A DNA stretch of 46,123 nt from Pseudomonadota bacterium (GTDB lineage Bacteria; Pseudomonadota; Gammaproteobacteria; Burkholderiales; Burkholderiaceae_C): assembly GCA_023442945.1 (NCBI GenBank), contig JAEZWW010000093.1:1-46123 (forward strand), in the 5' to 3' direction. The notes below the pieces were generated by a model that ran no database searches, was not told the origin of the DNA, and saw nothing but the letters and a program-made list of their open reading frames with translations. Position 1 is the first letter of the stretch; every line of letters starts with the position of its first letter. This document shows, one piece after another, positions 25,381 to 34,745 of this stretch. A program made the translations under genes and the position numbers.

Positions 25381-26238
25381 TCAGTGGCCAGCTGCCTTCT
25401 CGCGGAAGAAGACGCGCGCCACAACGTTGATCAGCAGCACCGTCAGCGTGATCAGCAGCGCACCGGCCCAGGCCAGGCGGATCCAGTTGTCGTAAGGGCT
25501 CATGGCGAACTGGAAGATGACCGACGGCAGGTTGGCCATCGGCTGGTCCATGTTCGTGCTGAAGAACTGGTTGTTGAGTGCGGTGAACAGCAGCGGTGCC
25601 GTTTCCCCACTGACGCGGGCAATCGCCAGCAGCAGGCCGGTCATCACACCGCTCTTGGCGGCGCGCAAAGTGATCATCAGCGACACCTTCCAGCGCGGCG
25701 CACCCAGCGCGGCGGCGGCTTCGCGCAGGCTGCCAGGCACCAGGCGCAGCATGTTCTCGGTCGTACGGACCACCACAGGGATCGCGATGAGCGACAGCGC
25801 CAGGCTGCCGGCAAAGCCGGAAAAATGCCCCATCGGCGCCACCAAAATGGCGTAGACGAACAGGCCCAGCACGATGGACGGTGCCGAGAGCATGATGTCG
25901 GTGATGAAGCGGGTGAACTCGGCCACCTTGCTGCCGTCACCGTATTCGGCGAGGTAGATGCCGGCCAGGATGCCGATGGGCGTGGACACCAGCACCGTCA
26001 AGCCCAGCATCATCAGGCTGCCGACGATGGCGTTGCGCAGGCCACCGCCTTCGGAGCCCGGCGCAGGCGTGTCCTTGAAGAACAGGTTCAGGTCCATTGC
26101 GCCGAGGCCCTTGCCCAGCAGGACGAACAGGATCCAGAGCAGCACGACCAAGCCCAGCACCATGGCGGCCATGGACAGAGTCAGACCGACGGCGTTCGCC
26201 GCCCGGCGTTTCTTGTAAAGCGCGTTATCAGCTTGCAT
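25381..26238 (-). CDS. pstA: Phosphate ABC transporter permease
   Basis: A 285-residue inner-membrane permease with six predicted helices and the ATPase-coupling loop EAAAALGAPRWKVSL. ISGETAPL-like ARVSGETAPLLFTA is characteristic of PstA. The ATG at 26238 (MQADNALYKK) is chosen; a TTG three codons earlier also fits. It pairs with PstC to form the phosphate channel and lies 40 bases before pstB. Confidence 0.96.
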   Translation of the reverse strand: MQADNALYKKRRAANAVGLTLSMAAMVLGLVVLLWILFVLLGKGLGAMDLNLFFKDTPAPGSEGGGLRNAIVGSLMMLGLTVLVSTPIGILAGIYLAEYGDGSKVAEFTRFITDIMLSAPSIVLGLFVYAILVAPMGHFSGFAGSLALSLIAIPVVVRTTENMLRLVPGSLREAAAALGAPRWKVSLMITLRAAKSGVMTGLLLAIARVSGETAPLLFTALNNQFFSTNMDQPMANLPSVIFQFAMSPYDNWIRLAWAGALLITLTVLLINVVARVFFREKAAGH

Positions 26239-26283
26239 GACAGGCAAATCTTGAAGAGAGGCGTTCGATCCGGGTGACCGTGA

Positions 26284-27297
26284 TCAGGTGCCCTTGGCGC
26301 GCTCGGCGCGGATGATCATCAGCTTGGCCAGCGCCAGCACCACGAAGGTGATCACGAACAGCAGGAAGCCCAGAGCGAACAGCGCGCTCAGGTGCAGGTC
26401 CGCCGCCTCGCCGAACTCGTTGGCCAGCGTGGACGCAATCGACGTGCCCGGCGAGAACAACGAGGTCGGCATGCGGTTGGCGTTGCCGATCACGAAGGTG
26501 ACCGCCATGGTTTCGCCCAGTGCGCGGCCCAGGCCCAGCATCACGCCGCCGATCACGCCCTTCTGGGTGTACGGCAGCACCACCTTGCGCACGACTTCCC
26601 AGGTTGTGCAGCCCAAGCCGTACGCGGATTCGCGCAGGATGGACGGCACGATCTCGAACACGTCGCGCATCACGGCGGCGATGTAGGGCAGGATCATGAA
26701 GGCCAGCACGATGCCGGCGGCCAGGATACCCATGCCGTTGATGGCACCACCGAACAGGGTGCCGACAATCGGCAGACCGCCCAGCACATGCTGCAGAGGC
26801 GTTTGCAGGTAGTCGGCAAAGATCGGCGCGAAGACGAACAGACCGAACATGCCATAGATGATGGAAGGCACGGCCGCCAGCAGCTCAATCGCGGTGCCCA
26901 GCGGGCGGCGCAGCCAGACCGGGCAGTTCTCGGTCAGGAACAGCGCGATGCCAAAGGCCAGCGGCACGGCGATCAGCAGGGCGATGCCCGCGCTCAGGAT
27001 GGTGCCGACGATGGCGATCGCGGCTCCGAATTCTTCATTGACGACGTCCCACTCCACCCGCCAGATGAAGCGCAGGCCGAACTTCTCGAACACCGGCCAG
27101 GCGTTGATGAAAAGCGAGACGATGATGCCCACCAGTGCCGCCAGCACCAGGAGCGAGAACAGCTGGGTCCCTCGGTGAAACAGCGCATCCTGGATGCGCT
27201 GGCGTCGCGCGATCCTGGCGCGGCTGGCCTGCTGCCGCGCGCTGGTTTCTAGAGGGGGTTGATGCGCATTGTTGAGCGTTGACATGCCCGCACTCAT
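26284..27297 (-). CDS. pstC: Phosphate ABC transporter permease
   Basis: A 337-residue permease with a cytosolic N-terminal tail of about 40 residues, then six helices. It has the coupling loop ESAYGLGCTTWEVVRKVVL and the PstC hallmark GLGRALGETMAVTFVIGN. GAGGAAACC precedes the ATG. It lies between pstS and pstA. The tail, rich in Gln, Arg and Ala, is longer than in some homologues and of unknown relevance. Confidence 0.96.
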   Translation of the reverse strand: MSAGMSTLNNAHQPPLETSARQQASRARIARRQRIQDALFHRGTQLFSLLVLAALVGIIVSLFINAWPVFEKFGLRFIWRVEWDVVNEEFGAAIAIVGTILSAGIALLIAVPLAFGIALFLTENCPVWLRRPLGTAIELLAAVPSIIYGMFGLFVFAPIFADYLQTPLQHVLGGLPIVGTLFGGAINGMGILAAGIVLAFMILPYIAAVMRDVFEIVPSILRESAYGLGCTTWEVVRKVVLPYTQKGVIGGVMLGLGRALGETMAVTFVIGNANRMPTSLFSPGTSIASTLANEFGEAADLHLSALFALGFLLFVITFVVLALAKLMIIRAERAKGT

Positions 27298-27395
27298 GGT
27301 TTCCTCGGTCAGCTTGGATTATGGGCGCGTTGCGCCATTTGCAGTGCGCGCCCGCACACCATGCGGTGCCGGGCGCGTCAGCGTGCAGTCGAGAT

Positions 27396-28424
27396 TTACT
27401 TGTTCTTGATCTGCGACCAGACCTTGCTGCGGATCTCGGCGGTCAGGTTGTCGGGCAGTCCGACATAGTCCAGATCGGAAGCCATGGTCTTGCCGTTCTT
27501 GAACGCCCAGTCAAAGAACTTCAGCACTTCGGCCGATTGGGCCTTGTCCGACGGGTCCTTGTACATCAGGATGAAGGACGCAGTGGAAATGGGCCAGGAG
27601 TTGTCGCCCTTGGCGTTCACCATCGACACACCCATGCCGGGGGCGCTGAACCAGTCCACACCGCTGGCAGCGGCAGCGAAGGTGGCGTCGTCCGGGTTCA
27701 CGTACTTGCCGGCCTGGTTCTGCACTTGCATGTGCGTCAGGCTGTTCTTCTTGGCGTAGGCGTACTCGACGTAACCAATGGCGCCCTTGATGCGGCCCAC
27801 GTTGGCGGCCACGCCTTCGTTGCCCTTGCCACCGACGGAGGTCGCAGCAGGCCACTTGACGGCATTGCCCTTGCCCACTTTGTCGGCCCAGTCCTTGCTG
27901 ACAGCCGACAGGTAGTCGGTCCAGTTGAAGGTCGTGCCCGAACCGTCGGCGCGGTGCACCACGGTGATGGCCTGGTCAGGCAGCTTCTTGCCCGGGTTCA
28001 GAGCGGCGAACTTGGGGTCGTTCCACTTGGTGATGGTGCCCATGAACATGTCGGCCAGCACGGGGCCGGTCACGCGCAGTTCGCCCGGCTTGAAGCCTTC
28101 CAGGTTCAGCACCGGCACGCTGCCGCCGATGATGGCGGGGAATTGCACCATGCCGTCCTTGTCCAGCTCTTCGCCCTTGACCGGGGCATCGCTGGCGCCG
28201 AAGGCAACAGTCTTGGCACGGATCTGGCGCACGCCGCCGGACGAGCCGATCGACTGGTAGTTCAGGCCCACGCCCGTGGCGGCCTTGTACGCTTCAGCCC
28301 ACTTGGCGTAAATGGGGTACGGAAAGCTGGCACCGGCGCCGGTAATGTCGGCGGCGAAGGCGGTGGTGCTGACGACGGCGCCCAGGGCGGTCACAGCCAG
28401 TGCTTTCAGGAAAGTGCGTTTCAT
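27396..28424 (-). CDS. pstS: Periplasmic phosphate-binding protein
   Basis: A 342-residue binding protein with a signal peptide (MKRTFLKALAVTALGAVV, cleavage after AFA before ADITGAG). Phosphate-binding segments follow: GASFPYPIYAKW, IGSSGGVRQI, FGASDAPV and RADGSGTTFNWTDYL. The ATG at 28424 is chosen because the signal peptide begins there. It is first in the pst-pho operon, under the Pho box at 28480-28497. Confidence 0.98.
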   Translation of the reverse strand: MKRTFLKALAVTALGAVVSTTAFAADITGAGASFPYPIYAKWAEAYKAATGVGLNYQSIGSSGGVRQIRAKTVAFGASDAPVKGEELDKDGMVQFPAIIGGSVPVLNLEGFKPGELRVTGPVLADMFMGTITKWNDPKFAALNPGKKLPDQAITVVHRADGSGTTFNWTDYLSAVSKDWADKVGKGNAVKWPAATSVGGKGNEGVAANVGRIKGAIGYVEYAYAKKNSLTHMQVQNQAGKYVNPDDATFAAAASGVDWFSAPGMGVSMVNAKGDNSWPISTASFILMYKDPSDKAQSAEVLKFFDWAFKNGKTMASDLDYVGLPDNLTAEIRSKVWSQIKNK

Positions 28425-28479
28425 GGCGGAAAAAACCTTTGGTTGGTTGGATTCGACAAGACGCACTGTATGAACCGAA

Positions 28480-28497
28480 TGTGACAATCGTGTGACG
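28480..28497 (-). promoter_or_regulatory. Pho box upstream of pstS
   Basis: Read on the minus strand, CGTCACA-CGAT-TGTCACA is two 7-bp direct repeats with a 4-bp spacer, the layout of PhoB sites (consensus CTGTCAT repeats). It lies 56 bases upstream of pstS and 120 bases from the divergent ppx. It overlaps a 12-bp perfect palindrome TGTGACGTCACA at 28491-28502. Confidence 0.75.
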
Positions 28498-28616
28498 TCA
28501 CAGTCTTTTCTGCACCCTGGATACCCCGCTTGGGCGCGACGCCGCAAAAAGTTACACGCAGGTGCGCCACAATCGGCGCCCGAGGCACGCAGTGGCCGCT
28601 TTTTTTCTATTGATTC

Positions 28617-30128
28617 ATGCAAACAGGCAGTCGACTTGCCACCGTGGACCTCGGGTCCAACAGTTTTCGCCTCGAAATCGCCCGCCTGGAGCTGGGCCAG
28701 ATCCAGCGGATGGAGTACCACAAGGAAACCGTGCGTCAGGGCAACGGCCTAGACGCCGACCGCCGCCTGTCGCAGGACGCGATGCAGCGCGGCTGGAACT
28801 GTCTGGCGCGCTTTGCCGAACGCCTGGCCGGCTTCACCCCGGACCAGGTGCGCGCCGTCGCCACCCAGACCTTGCGCGAGGCACGCAACCGCGAGGAATT
28901 CCTCAGCGTGGCGCAACAGATCCTCGGCTTCCCGATCGACGTGATCTCCGGCCGCGAAGAGGCGCGCCTGATCTACCAGGGCGTGGTGCACCTGCTGCCG
29001 CAGTCGGACGAGCGCCGCCTGGTGGTCGACATCGGTGGCCGCTCGACCGAAATGATCATCGGCCAAGGCTATTCGGCGACCACCATGGAGTCGTACCGCG
29101 TCGGCAGCGTCGCCTGGGCGATGCGGCATTTCCCTGATGGGCAGCTGACGGCCCGGTACTTCGACAACGCCGAGATCGCCGCCAAGGCGGTGTTCGACGA
29201 AGCCCTCAGCACCCACCGGCGCAGCGAATGGGACGCGGCCTACGGCTCGTCCGGCACGGTGGGGGCGGTGGCCAACACCTTGTTCCTGGCGGGTCAGGCA
29301 CCGGCCGAAGGCGTGATCACACAGGCCGGCCTGGACTGGTTGCGCGACAAGCTGATCAAAACGCGCCGCGCCGACGCCATCCGCTTGGACGGCATCAAGG
29401 AAGAGCGCCGCCCGATCATCGGTGGCGGCCTCGCGGTGCTGCGCGCCATCTTCGACCTGCTGGGCATCGACAGCATGCAGCACGCGCACGGCGCGCTGCG
29501 CCATGGCGCGCTGTTCGACATGCTGGACCGCGAAGACAACCAGACCGACGTGCGCACCAGCTCGGTCGGACGCCTGGCGGCCAAGTTCAGCGCCGATCCG
29601 CAACAGGCCGAGCGCGTCGCGCGCACGGCGCAGCACCTGCTGCAGCAACTGCTGCCCTCGCTCAAAACCGCCAAGCGCCAGGCCTTGGAGCGCGAGCTGG
29701 GCTGGGCGGCGCGCCTGCACGAAATCGGGGCGCGCATTGCCCACGCCGACTACCACAAGCACGGCGCCTACATCCTGGACAACGCCGACGTGCCCGGCTT
29801 TGCCATGCACGAGCTGCACAAGCTCAGCCAGCTGGTGCTGGGTCACCACGGCAAGCTGCGCAAGCTGGAAGTGCAGTTCGACGACCCGCTGTTCATGGCC
29901 CAGCTGGCGGCGCTGCGCCTGGCCGTGCTGCTGTGCCACGCGCGGCAGGCGCCGGCGTACGAAGCGCTGCACGCCTCGACCGACGCAGAGCCGGTGCACG
30001 GCTTTAGCGTGACCGTGCCGCCGGGCTGGGCCAAAGCCTGGCCGCAGTCGGCCCATTTGCTGCGCGAGGAAGTCGTCGCCTGGCAGCGCACGCCCTGGGG
30101 GCTGCGCGTACTGGGGCTGGACGACTGA
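28617..30128 (+). CDS. ppx: Exopolyphosphatase
   Basis: A 503-residue Ppx/GppA phosphatase of the ASKHA fold. The phosphate-1 motif VDLGSNSFRLEIARLE is at the N-terminus, the second motif VVDIGGRSTEMIIG is near residue 140, and an HD-like C-terminal helical domain holds LHEIGARIAHADYHKHGAY. It releases phosphate from polyphosphate, or acts on pppGpp in GppA. Position opposite pstS supports the polyphosphate role and joint control from the shared 192-base spacer. A dispersed repeat follows the stop. Confidence 0.94.
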   Translation: MQTGSRLATVDLGSNSFRLEIARLELGQIQRMEYHKETVRQGNGLDADRRLSQDAMQRGWNCLARFAERLAGFTPDQVRAVATQTLREARNREEFLSVAQQILGFPIDVISGREEARLIYQGVVHLLPQSDERRLVVDIGGRSTEMIIGQGYSATTMESYRVGSVAWAMRHFPDGQLTARYFDNAEIAAKAVFDEALSTHRRSEWDAAYGSSGTVGAVANTLFLAGQAPAEGVITQAGLDWLRDKLIKTRRADAIRLDGIKEERRPIIGGGLAVLRAIFDLLGIDSMQHAHGALRHGALFDMLDREDNQTDVRTSSVGRLAAKFSADPQQAERVARTAQHLLQQLLPSLKTAKRQALERELGWAARLHEIGARIAHADYHKHGAYILDNADVPGFAMHELHKLSQLVLGHHGKLRKLEVQFDDPLFMAQLAALRLAVLLCHARQAPAYEALHASTDAEPVHGFSVTVPPGWAKAWPQSAHLLREEVVAWQRTPWGLRVLGLDD

Positions 30129-30173
30129 GGCGGTCAGCGGTGGCAGCGCAGGCAGCGCCCACCCCTCCAACCC

Positions 30174-30243
30174 GATTTTTCAATGAAATTGGCCTATAGC
30201 CCTACAGCCACCGCCGCAACCAGCTACTATTTTTATAGTATTC
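30174..30243 (-). repeat. Dispersed intergenic repeat, copy F
   Basis: On the minus strand this reads ATACTATAAAAATAGTAGCTG, then GGTGGCTGTAGGGCTATAGG and an AATTTC tail, matching copies A-E. It starts directly after the stop of the tyrosine phosphatase gene and lies between that gene and ppx, which converge here. Confidence 0.75.
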
Positions 30244-30985
30244 AGGCCAGGTAAAGGGCTTCCAGGCGGCGCCGTTCCGCGTCGCCCACCTTCAATTCGC
30301 GCGACAGGTAGGCCGGCATGCCGCCATAGTCCTGGTCGACGGCGTCCAGCGCGGCATCCAGGAAGTCCTCCTGCACCCGCCACAGCACGTTCAGCACCTC
30401 GCGCGGAACGCGGCTTTCGTCGAAGGCCGGCATGCGGTAGTGCTCGTTGGTCAGCAGGTAGTCCTGCATCACCACCTCGCGCGGCACGCCCAGCGCCATC
30501 AGGATCAGGGCCGCGGCAAAGCCCGTGCGGTCCTTGCCGGCGGTGCAGTGAAAGATCAGCGGCGCGTCGCTTTCCAGCAGGTGCTCGAACAGCGTGGCGA
30601 ACCGCGCCGCGTTGTCGTGCACGAAGGCGCGGTAGGTCTGCTGCATCAGCGCCACCGTCTGTTCGGGGCTGACGGTCTGGCCGGCGTCTGCCAGATCCTT
30701 CATGCGCTGCACCACCGTGGGCTCGATCGGCAGGGAAAACTGGGCCACCCCTGGCAGCTCATAGGGGACGGCCGCGCGCTCGCTCGTGCCGCGGAAGTCG
30801 AAGGCGCGACCCACGCCCAGCCCCCCCAGCGTGCGGGCGTCGTCGGGCGTCAGCGCGCCCAGGTGGTCAGAGCGAAACAGCTTGCGCCAACGCACGCTGC
30901 GGCCGTCGCTGCCCAGGTAGCCACCCAGGTCACGAAAGTTGCTGGCACCGGCCAGTGGCAGGGCGCGGTCGGGATGGCGGGGCAT
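30242..30985 (-). CDS. Tyrosine/serine protein phosphatase (dual-specificity-like)
   Basis: A 247-residue phosphatase with the P-loop HCTAGKDRTG (catalytic Cys in HCxxGxxR), preceded by LPLAGASNFRDLGGY, typical of the bacterial Y_phosphatase3 group. It may act on phosphotyrosine proteins or phosphoinositides. The ATG at 30985 is selected because GGAG lies 8 bases upstream; an in-frame ATG at 31024 does not. No partner kinase is visible. A dispersed repeat abuts its stop codon. Confidence 0.88.
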   Translation of the reverse strand: MPRHPDRALPLAGASNFRDLGGYLGSDGRSVRWRKLFRSDHLGALTPDDARTLGGLGVGRAFDFRGTSERAAVPYELPGVAQFSLPIEPTVVQRMKDLADAGQTVSPEQTVALMQQTYRAFVHDNAARFATLFEHLLESDAPLIFHCTAGKDRTGFAAALILMALGVPREVVMQDYLLTNEHYRMPAFDESRVPREVLNVLWRVQEDFLDAALDAVDQDYGGMPAYLSRELKVGDAERRRLEALYLA

Positions 30986-31190
30986 GTCCAGATCTCCAGA
31001 TTCGTACTCGGCAAAACAAACCATTGTCGGCCATCAGGTGACAGGGGTGTGGCGGCGCCCGCGTCGCGCGCTCGTCCTACAGGGGCGGCGCAGGGCGCTT
31101 CGCACAATCGGCCGAGGCGCGCCGCGTGCCGGTGGACGCTGGTGCAACCCGCCAGCCGCCACGCACTCCACCCACCCTACCCTGCCCACC

Positions 31191-33149
31191 GTGCCCGATC
31201 AGCCCCGCACCCCGCCCCCGCCGGTCGCCCCCCTCGTCGACCCCAAAGACCCCGTCGCATTGGCCGCCCCCACGGCAGCGGCCGCCGCCGCCAGCCGCCC
31301 GCCATTGATGTACGGCCTGGTCAGTGGCGCCGTGGTGGTCGCCGCGCTGTACTTCGGGCGCGACATGCTGATGCCACTCGCGCTGGCGGCTCTGCTCGGC
31401 TTCGTGCTGGACCCGATGGTGTCCTGGCTCAAGCGGCGCGGGTTGCCGCGCGCTGTCGCGGTGGTGGTGGTGGTCACCACAGCCGTCGCGCTGCTGGCGG
31501 GCGCTGGCTGGTTCATCTACGGCCAGATGCGGCAGTTGGCCAACGACCTGCCCGCGTACGAAAACAACATCAACCAGAAGGTGCGCACGATCGGCAAGAC
31601 GCTGCGCCAACCCGGCATGTTCGACCGCTACTCGCGCATTGCCGACCGGTTTGAGCGCGAGATCGAAACGCCCGCCGCCAAGCCTGCCACGCCCGCCGCG
31701 CGGGCCACCGCGCCCACGCAGGTGGAAATCGTCGGCCAGTCCGAATCCACGTCCAAGCGCATGCTGGCGCTGCTGGACAAAGTCGCCACGCCGCTGACGA
31801 TGGCCGGCATCGTCTTCGTCTTCGTCGTGCTGATCCTGCTGGACAAAGGCGATTTGCGCGATCGCGCCGTGCGCCTGCTGGGCGCTGACCTGCACCGAAC
31901 CACCGACGCGCTGGGCGACGCCGCCCGCCGCGTCAGCAAATACCTGTCGATGCAGCTGATGGTCAACGCCACCTACGGCATCCCGCTGGCGATCGGCCTC
32001 CTGTTCATCGGCATTCCGGGGGCGCTGGTGTGGGGCCTGCTGGCGGCCGTGCTGCGCTTTGTGCCGTACGTGGGGCCGATGATCGCGTCGATCTTCCCGC
32101 TGGCGCTGGCCTTCGCGGTCGATCCCGGCTGGAGCCTGGTGCTGTGGACACTGGCGCTGATCGTCACGCTGGAGGTCATCAGCAACAACATCATCGAGCC
32201 CTGGCTGTACGGCACCAGCACCGGCATGTCGACCTTGTCGCTGATCCTGGCGGCGATGTTCTGGACGGCGCTGTGGGGGCCGATCGGCCTGATCCTGTCC
32301 ACGCCCATCACCGTGGTACTGCTGGTGCTGGGCCACCACCTGCCGCAGCTGCAGTTCCTGGAGGTGCTGCTGGGCAGCGAGCGCGCGCTGGACGAACCCA
32401 CGCGCTTGCACCAGCGCCTGCTGGCCGGCGACGTGGAAGAAGCGTCCGACTTGGCCATTGAGCTGGCCGACGAGAGTTCGCCCCTGGCCTTCTACGACAC
32501 GGTTGGCCTGGGTGCACTGCGCCTGGCGTCCAGCGCGCACGGCACTGTGGCCACAGCCGAGCACCGCATGCGCGTGTTGTCGGGCATGGAAAGCGTGATC
32601 GAGGAGCTGCGCGAGCAATATCCGCCTCCGCCGGAGCTGCCGATCCGCGTGGCCTGTTTTGGCGGCCGTTGGGCGGTCGATGTGCTGGCCGCCGACATGA
32701 CGGCCCACGTGCTGGCGCTGTCCGGCGTGGGCGCCAAGGTGGTGCGCGTGGGCACCATGTCGACCGAGTATTTTTCCGAGCTGGACCTGAGCGGCGTCGA
32801 AGTGGTCTGCCTAAGCTATTTCTCGCCCGACCCGACCACGCTGGCGAAGTTCTTTGTGCGCCGGCTCAAGCGCCGCTGGCCCGAGGTGTCCGTCATTCTG
32901 GCGGCCTGGAACACCCCACCCGATGGCCCCACCGCCTACCCCATCGACGAGATCGGCGCCGACGTGCTGGTCACCTCGCTCGACGAATTGGTGGCGCAGG
33001 CGCGCAGCCGCCTGTCGGCCACCGACGCACTGCCCTTTGCTGCGGCCGACTGCCGGACAACGAAGACCAGCGCTTGGACGCGCTGCAGTCCAGCGGCCTG
33101 CTGGCCCCGGCCTTGCGCGGCACCTTCGACAAAGTGGCCAAGCGCGTAG
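31191..33149 (+). CDS. AI-2E/PerM-family membrane protein with a cobalamin-binding-like cytosolic domain
   Basis: After a Pro/Ala-rich N-terminus this protein has the AI-2E (PerM) transporter region: about eight helices, with the family motifs NNIIEPWLYGTSTGMSTL and RFVPYVGPMIASI. From about residue 480 a Rossmann-like domain (IRVACFGGRWAVDVLAADM to ADVLVTSLDELVAQ) resembles a B12-binding domain but lacks the DxHxxG motif. The reading frame then runs into chance sequence and stops at 33149, while a GAF domain continues in another frame, so the true product probably extends further. The GTG at 31191 is the likely start, though no ribosome-binding site supports it. Transported substrate unknown. 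Confidence 0.75.
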   Translation: MPDQPRTPPPPVAPLVDPKDPVALAAPTAAAAAASRPPLMYGLVSGAVVVAALYFGRDMLMPLALAALLGFVLDPMVSWLKRRGLPRAVAVVVVVTTAVALLAGAGWFIYGQMRQLANDLPAYENNINQKVRTIGKTLRQPGMFDRYSRIADRFEREIETPAAKPATPAARATAPTQVEIVGQSESTSKRMLALLDKVATPLTMAGIVFVFVVLILLDKGDLRDRAVRLLGADLHRTTDALGDAARRVSKYLSMQLMVNATYGIPLAIGLLFIGIPGALVWGLLAAVLRFVPYVGPMIASIFPLALAFAVDPGWSLVLWTLALIVTLEVISNNIIEPWLYGTSTGMSTLSLILAAMFWTALWGPIGLILSTPITVVLLVLGHHLPQLQFLEVLLGSERALDEPTRLHQRLLAGDVEEASDLAIELADESSPLAFYDTVGLGALRLASSAHGTVATAEHRMRVLSGMESVIEELREQYPPPPELPIRVACFGGRWAVDVLAADMTAHVLALSGVGAKVVRVGTMSTEYFSELDLSGVEVVCLSYFSPDPTTLAKFFVRRLKRRWPEVSVILAAWNTPPDGPTAYPIDEIGADVLVTSLDELVAQARSRLSATDALPFAAADCRTTKTSAWTRCSPAACWPRPCAAPSTKWPSA

Positions 33150-33628
33150 CAGACGCGTTCGACTGCCCCATGGCCGAACTGCTGCTGGTCACCCGCGAGG
33201 CCGAGTTGCTGCACGGCAGCGCCACCACCGTCGGCTGCGATGGCGATGAGGAGCCCGAACACGCGGCCGAGCGCAGCCTGTCGATGGCCGCACACGTGGT
33301 CGCGTCCGGCGAGCCCCTGATCGTGCCCGACGTGCTGCGCGACGCTCGCTTTGCGACGCACCCGGGCCTGAACGAGCGCGGTATTCGCTTCTTCGCCGCC
33401 GCGCCCTTGCTCGACGACGCGGGCCGCGCGCTGGGCGCGCTGTGCGTGATGGACACCGAGCCGCGCAGCCTGAACCACCGCGACATCATGTTGCTGGAAA
33501 ACCTGGCGGCCGACGTGGTGACCACCGCGCAGATGGAGCGCGACGAACGCGAACACGCGCCGGTAGCCGCCTCACCCACCCAGACACCCGCAACGCCAGG
33601 CGGCCCGGCCGAAGCCGCCCCCGCCTGA
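33050..33628 (+). pseudogene. GAF-domain C-terminal part of the AI-2E-like gene, displaced by a frameshift
   Basis: In the frame offset by -1 from the transporter lies LPDNEDQRLDALQSSGLL, then a GAF-type domain: FDKVAKRVADAFDCPMAELL, FFAAAPLLDDAGRALGALCV, ending in a Pro/Ala tail. The opening LPxxExxRLxAL is the usual linker into a GAF domain. No ATG or plausible ribosome-binding site lies just upstream in this frame, and the transporter frame degenerates at the same place. This fits a one-base deletion (or sequencing error) near 33030-33055 that splits a single fused gene. A separate overlapping gene with an odd start is less likely. Confidence 0.65.
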
Positions 33629-33641
33629 AGGCGGGGCGCCC

Positions 33642-34661
33642 TCAGGCGGCCACGTCCTCGGTATCGACCTCGCGCCGCGCCTGCTCGGCGTAGCGGTGGC
33701 CGCTGACGGTGGCGGTGTTGATCAGTTCGCCGGCGCGGCGCAGCACCTCCTCGGACAGGCCCAGCGTGGCGGCGCCCAGGTCGTCGTGCAGGTGGGCGAC
33801 CGAGCGGGTGCCCGGAATGGCCACGATGTCCTGCCCCTGGTGCAACACCCACGCCAGCGCCAGCTGCGCCGGCGTGCAACCCGCTTCGGCCGCCAGGGCC
33901 TTGTAGCGCTGCTGCAGCGGCTGGTTGCGCGCGAAGTGCTCGGCCGAAAAACGCGGCATGGGGCGGCGAATGTCCTTTTCCGGCAGCGCCTCGACCGCGG
34001 CCCAGTCTGGCAGGGCGCCGGCCAGGTAGCCGCGCCCCAGCGGGCTGAAGGCGACAAAGGCCACGCCCAGGTCGCGGCAAGCCTGCAGCACCGCCAGCTC
34101 GGGGTTGCGTGTCCACAGCGAATACTCGGTCTGCAGCGCGGTAATGGGGTGTTCGGCATGCGCGCGACGCAGCGTATCGGCCGACACTTCCGACAGCCCG
34201 ATCGTGCGGATCTTGCCGGCGCGCACCAGATCGGCCAGGGCGCCCACGCTCTCTTCGATGGGCACGCTCTTGTCCCAGCGGTGCAGGTAGTACAGGTCGA
34301 TCACCTCGGTCTTCAGGCGCCGCAGCGAACCTTCGCAGGTCGCGCGGATGTTGGCCGGCGTGCCGTCGATCACCCGTCCGGGCGCCACCGTGCCGTCACC
34401 CGCTTCACGCGTCAGCCCGCACTTGCTGGCCAGCATGAAGCGCTGGCGGTGCGGGCTCAGCACCCGGCCCACCAGCGTTTCGTTGGCGCCAAAGCCGTAG
34501 AGCGCCGCGGTGTCGAAGTGGGTGACGCCGCTGTCCAGCGCCGTCAGCAGCAAGCGCTCCGCGTCTTGCGCGCTGGGCGTGGTGCCGTAGGCGTGGCTGA
34601 GGTTCATGCAGCCCAGCGAAATGGGGCCGACTTCAAAGGGGCCGATGTGTCGTGCAGTCAT
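33642..34661 (-). CDS. Aldo/keto reductase
   Basis: A 339-residue TIM-barrel reductase. The catalytic tetrad is visible: Asp and Tyr in HFDTAALYGFGANE, Lys in MLASKCG and His in LYYLHRWD. The C-terminal cofactor segment IPGTRSVAHLHDDLGAA binds NADP(H). Such enzymes reduce aldehydes and ketones; this subgroup (IGLSEVSADTLRRAH) is often a general stress reductase. Nearby genes give no substrate. The stop is 14 bases from the convergent GAF stop, with a hairpin CCCCGCCT-GA-AGGCGGGG between them. Confidence 0.92.
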   Translation of the reverse strand: MTARHIGPFEVGPISLGCMNLSHAYGTTPSAQDAERLLLTALDSGVTHFDTAALYGFGANETLVGRVLSPHRQRFMLASKCGLTREAGDGTVAPGRVIDGTPANIRATCEGSLRRLKTEVIDLYYLHRWDKSVPIEESVGALADLVRAGKIRTIGLSEVSADTLRRAHAEHPITALQTEYSLWTRNPELAVLQACRDLGVAFVAFSPLGRGYLAGALPDWAAVEALPEKDIRRPMPRFSAEHFARNQPLQQRYKALAAEAGCTPAQLALAWVLHQGQDIVAIPGTRSVAHLHDDLGAATLGLSEEVLRRAGELINTATVSGHRYAEQARREVDTEDVAA

Positions 34662-34745
34662 CGTGGGAGCTTAAGTCAAGCCGCCGTGGCGTGCGCGACA
34701 AGGCACCAAAGACCGACGGGACGACGGGTAAGCGCGCCGCGCGCG

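Noticed and set aside
27279..28484. Long plus-strand open frame opposite pstS
   Set aside because: It is antisense to an unmistakable PstS and carries no family motif.
33030..33045. Programmed -1 frameshift at CCCTTTG in the AI-2E-like gene
   Set aside because: The heptamer is not in the phase needed for tandem slippage, so a mutation or sequencing error is the simpler explanation.
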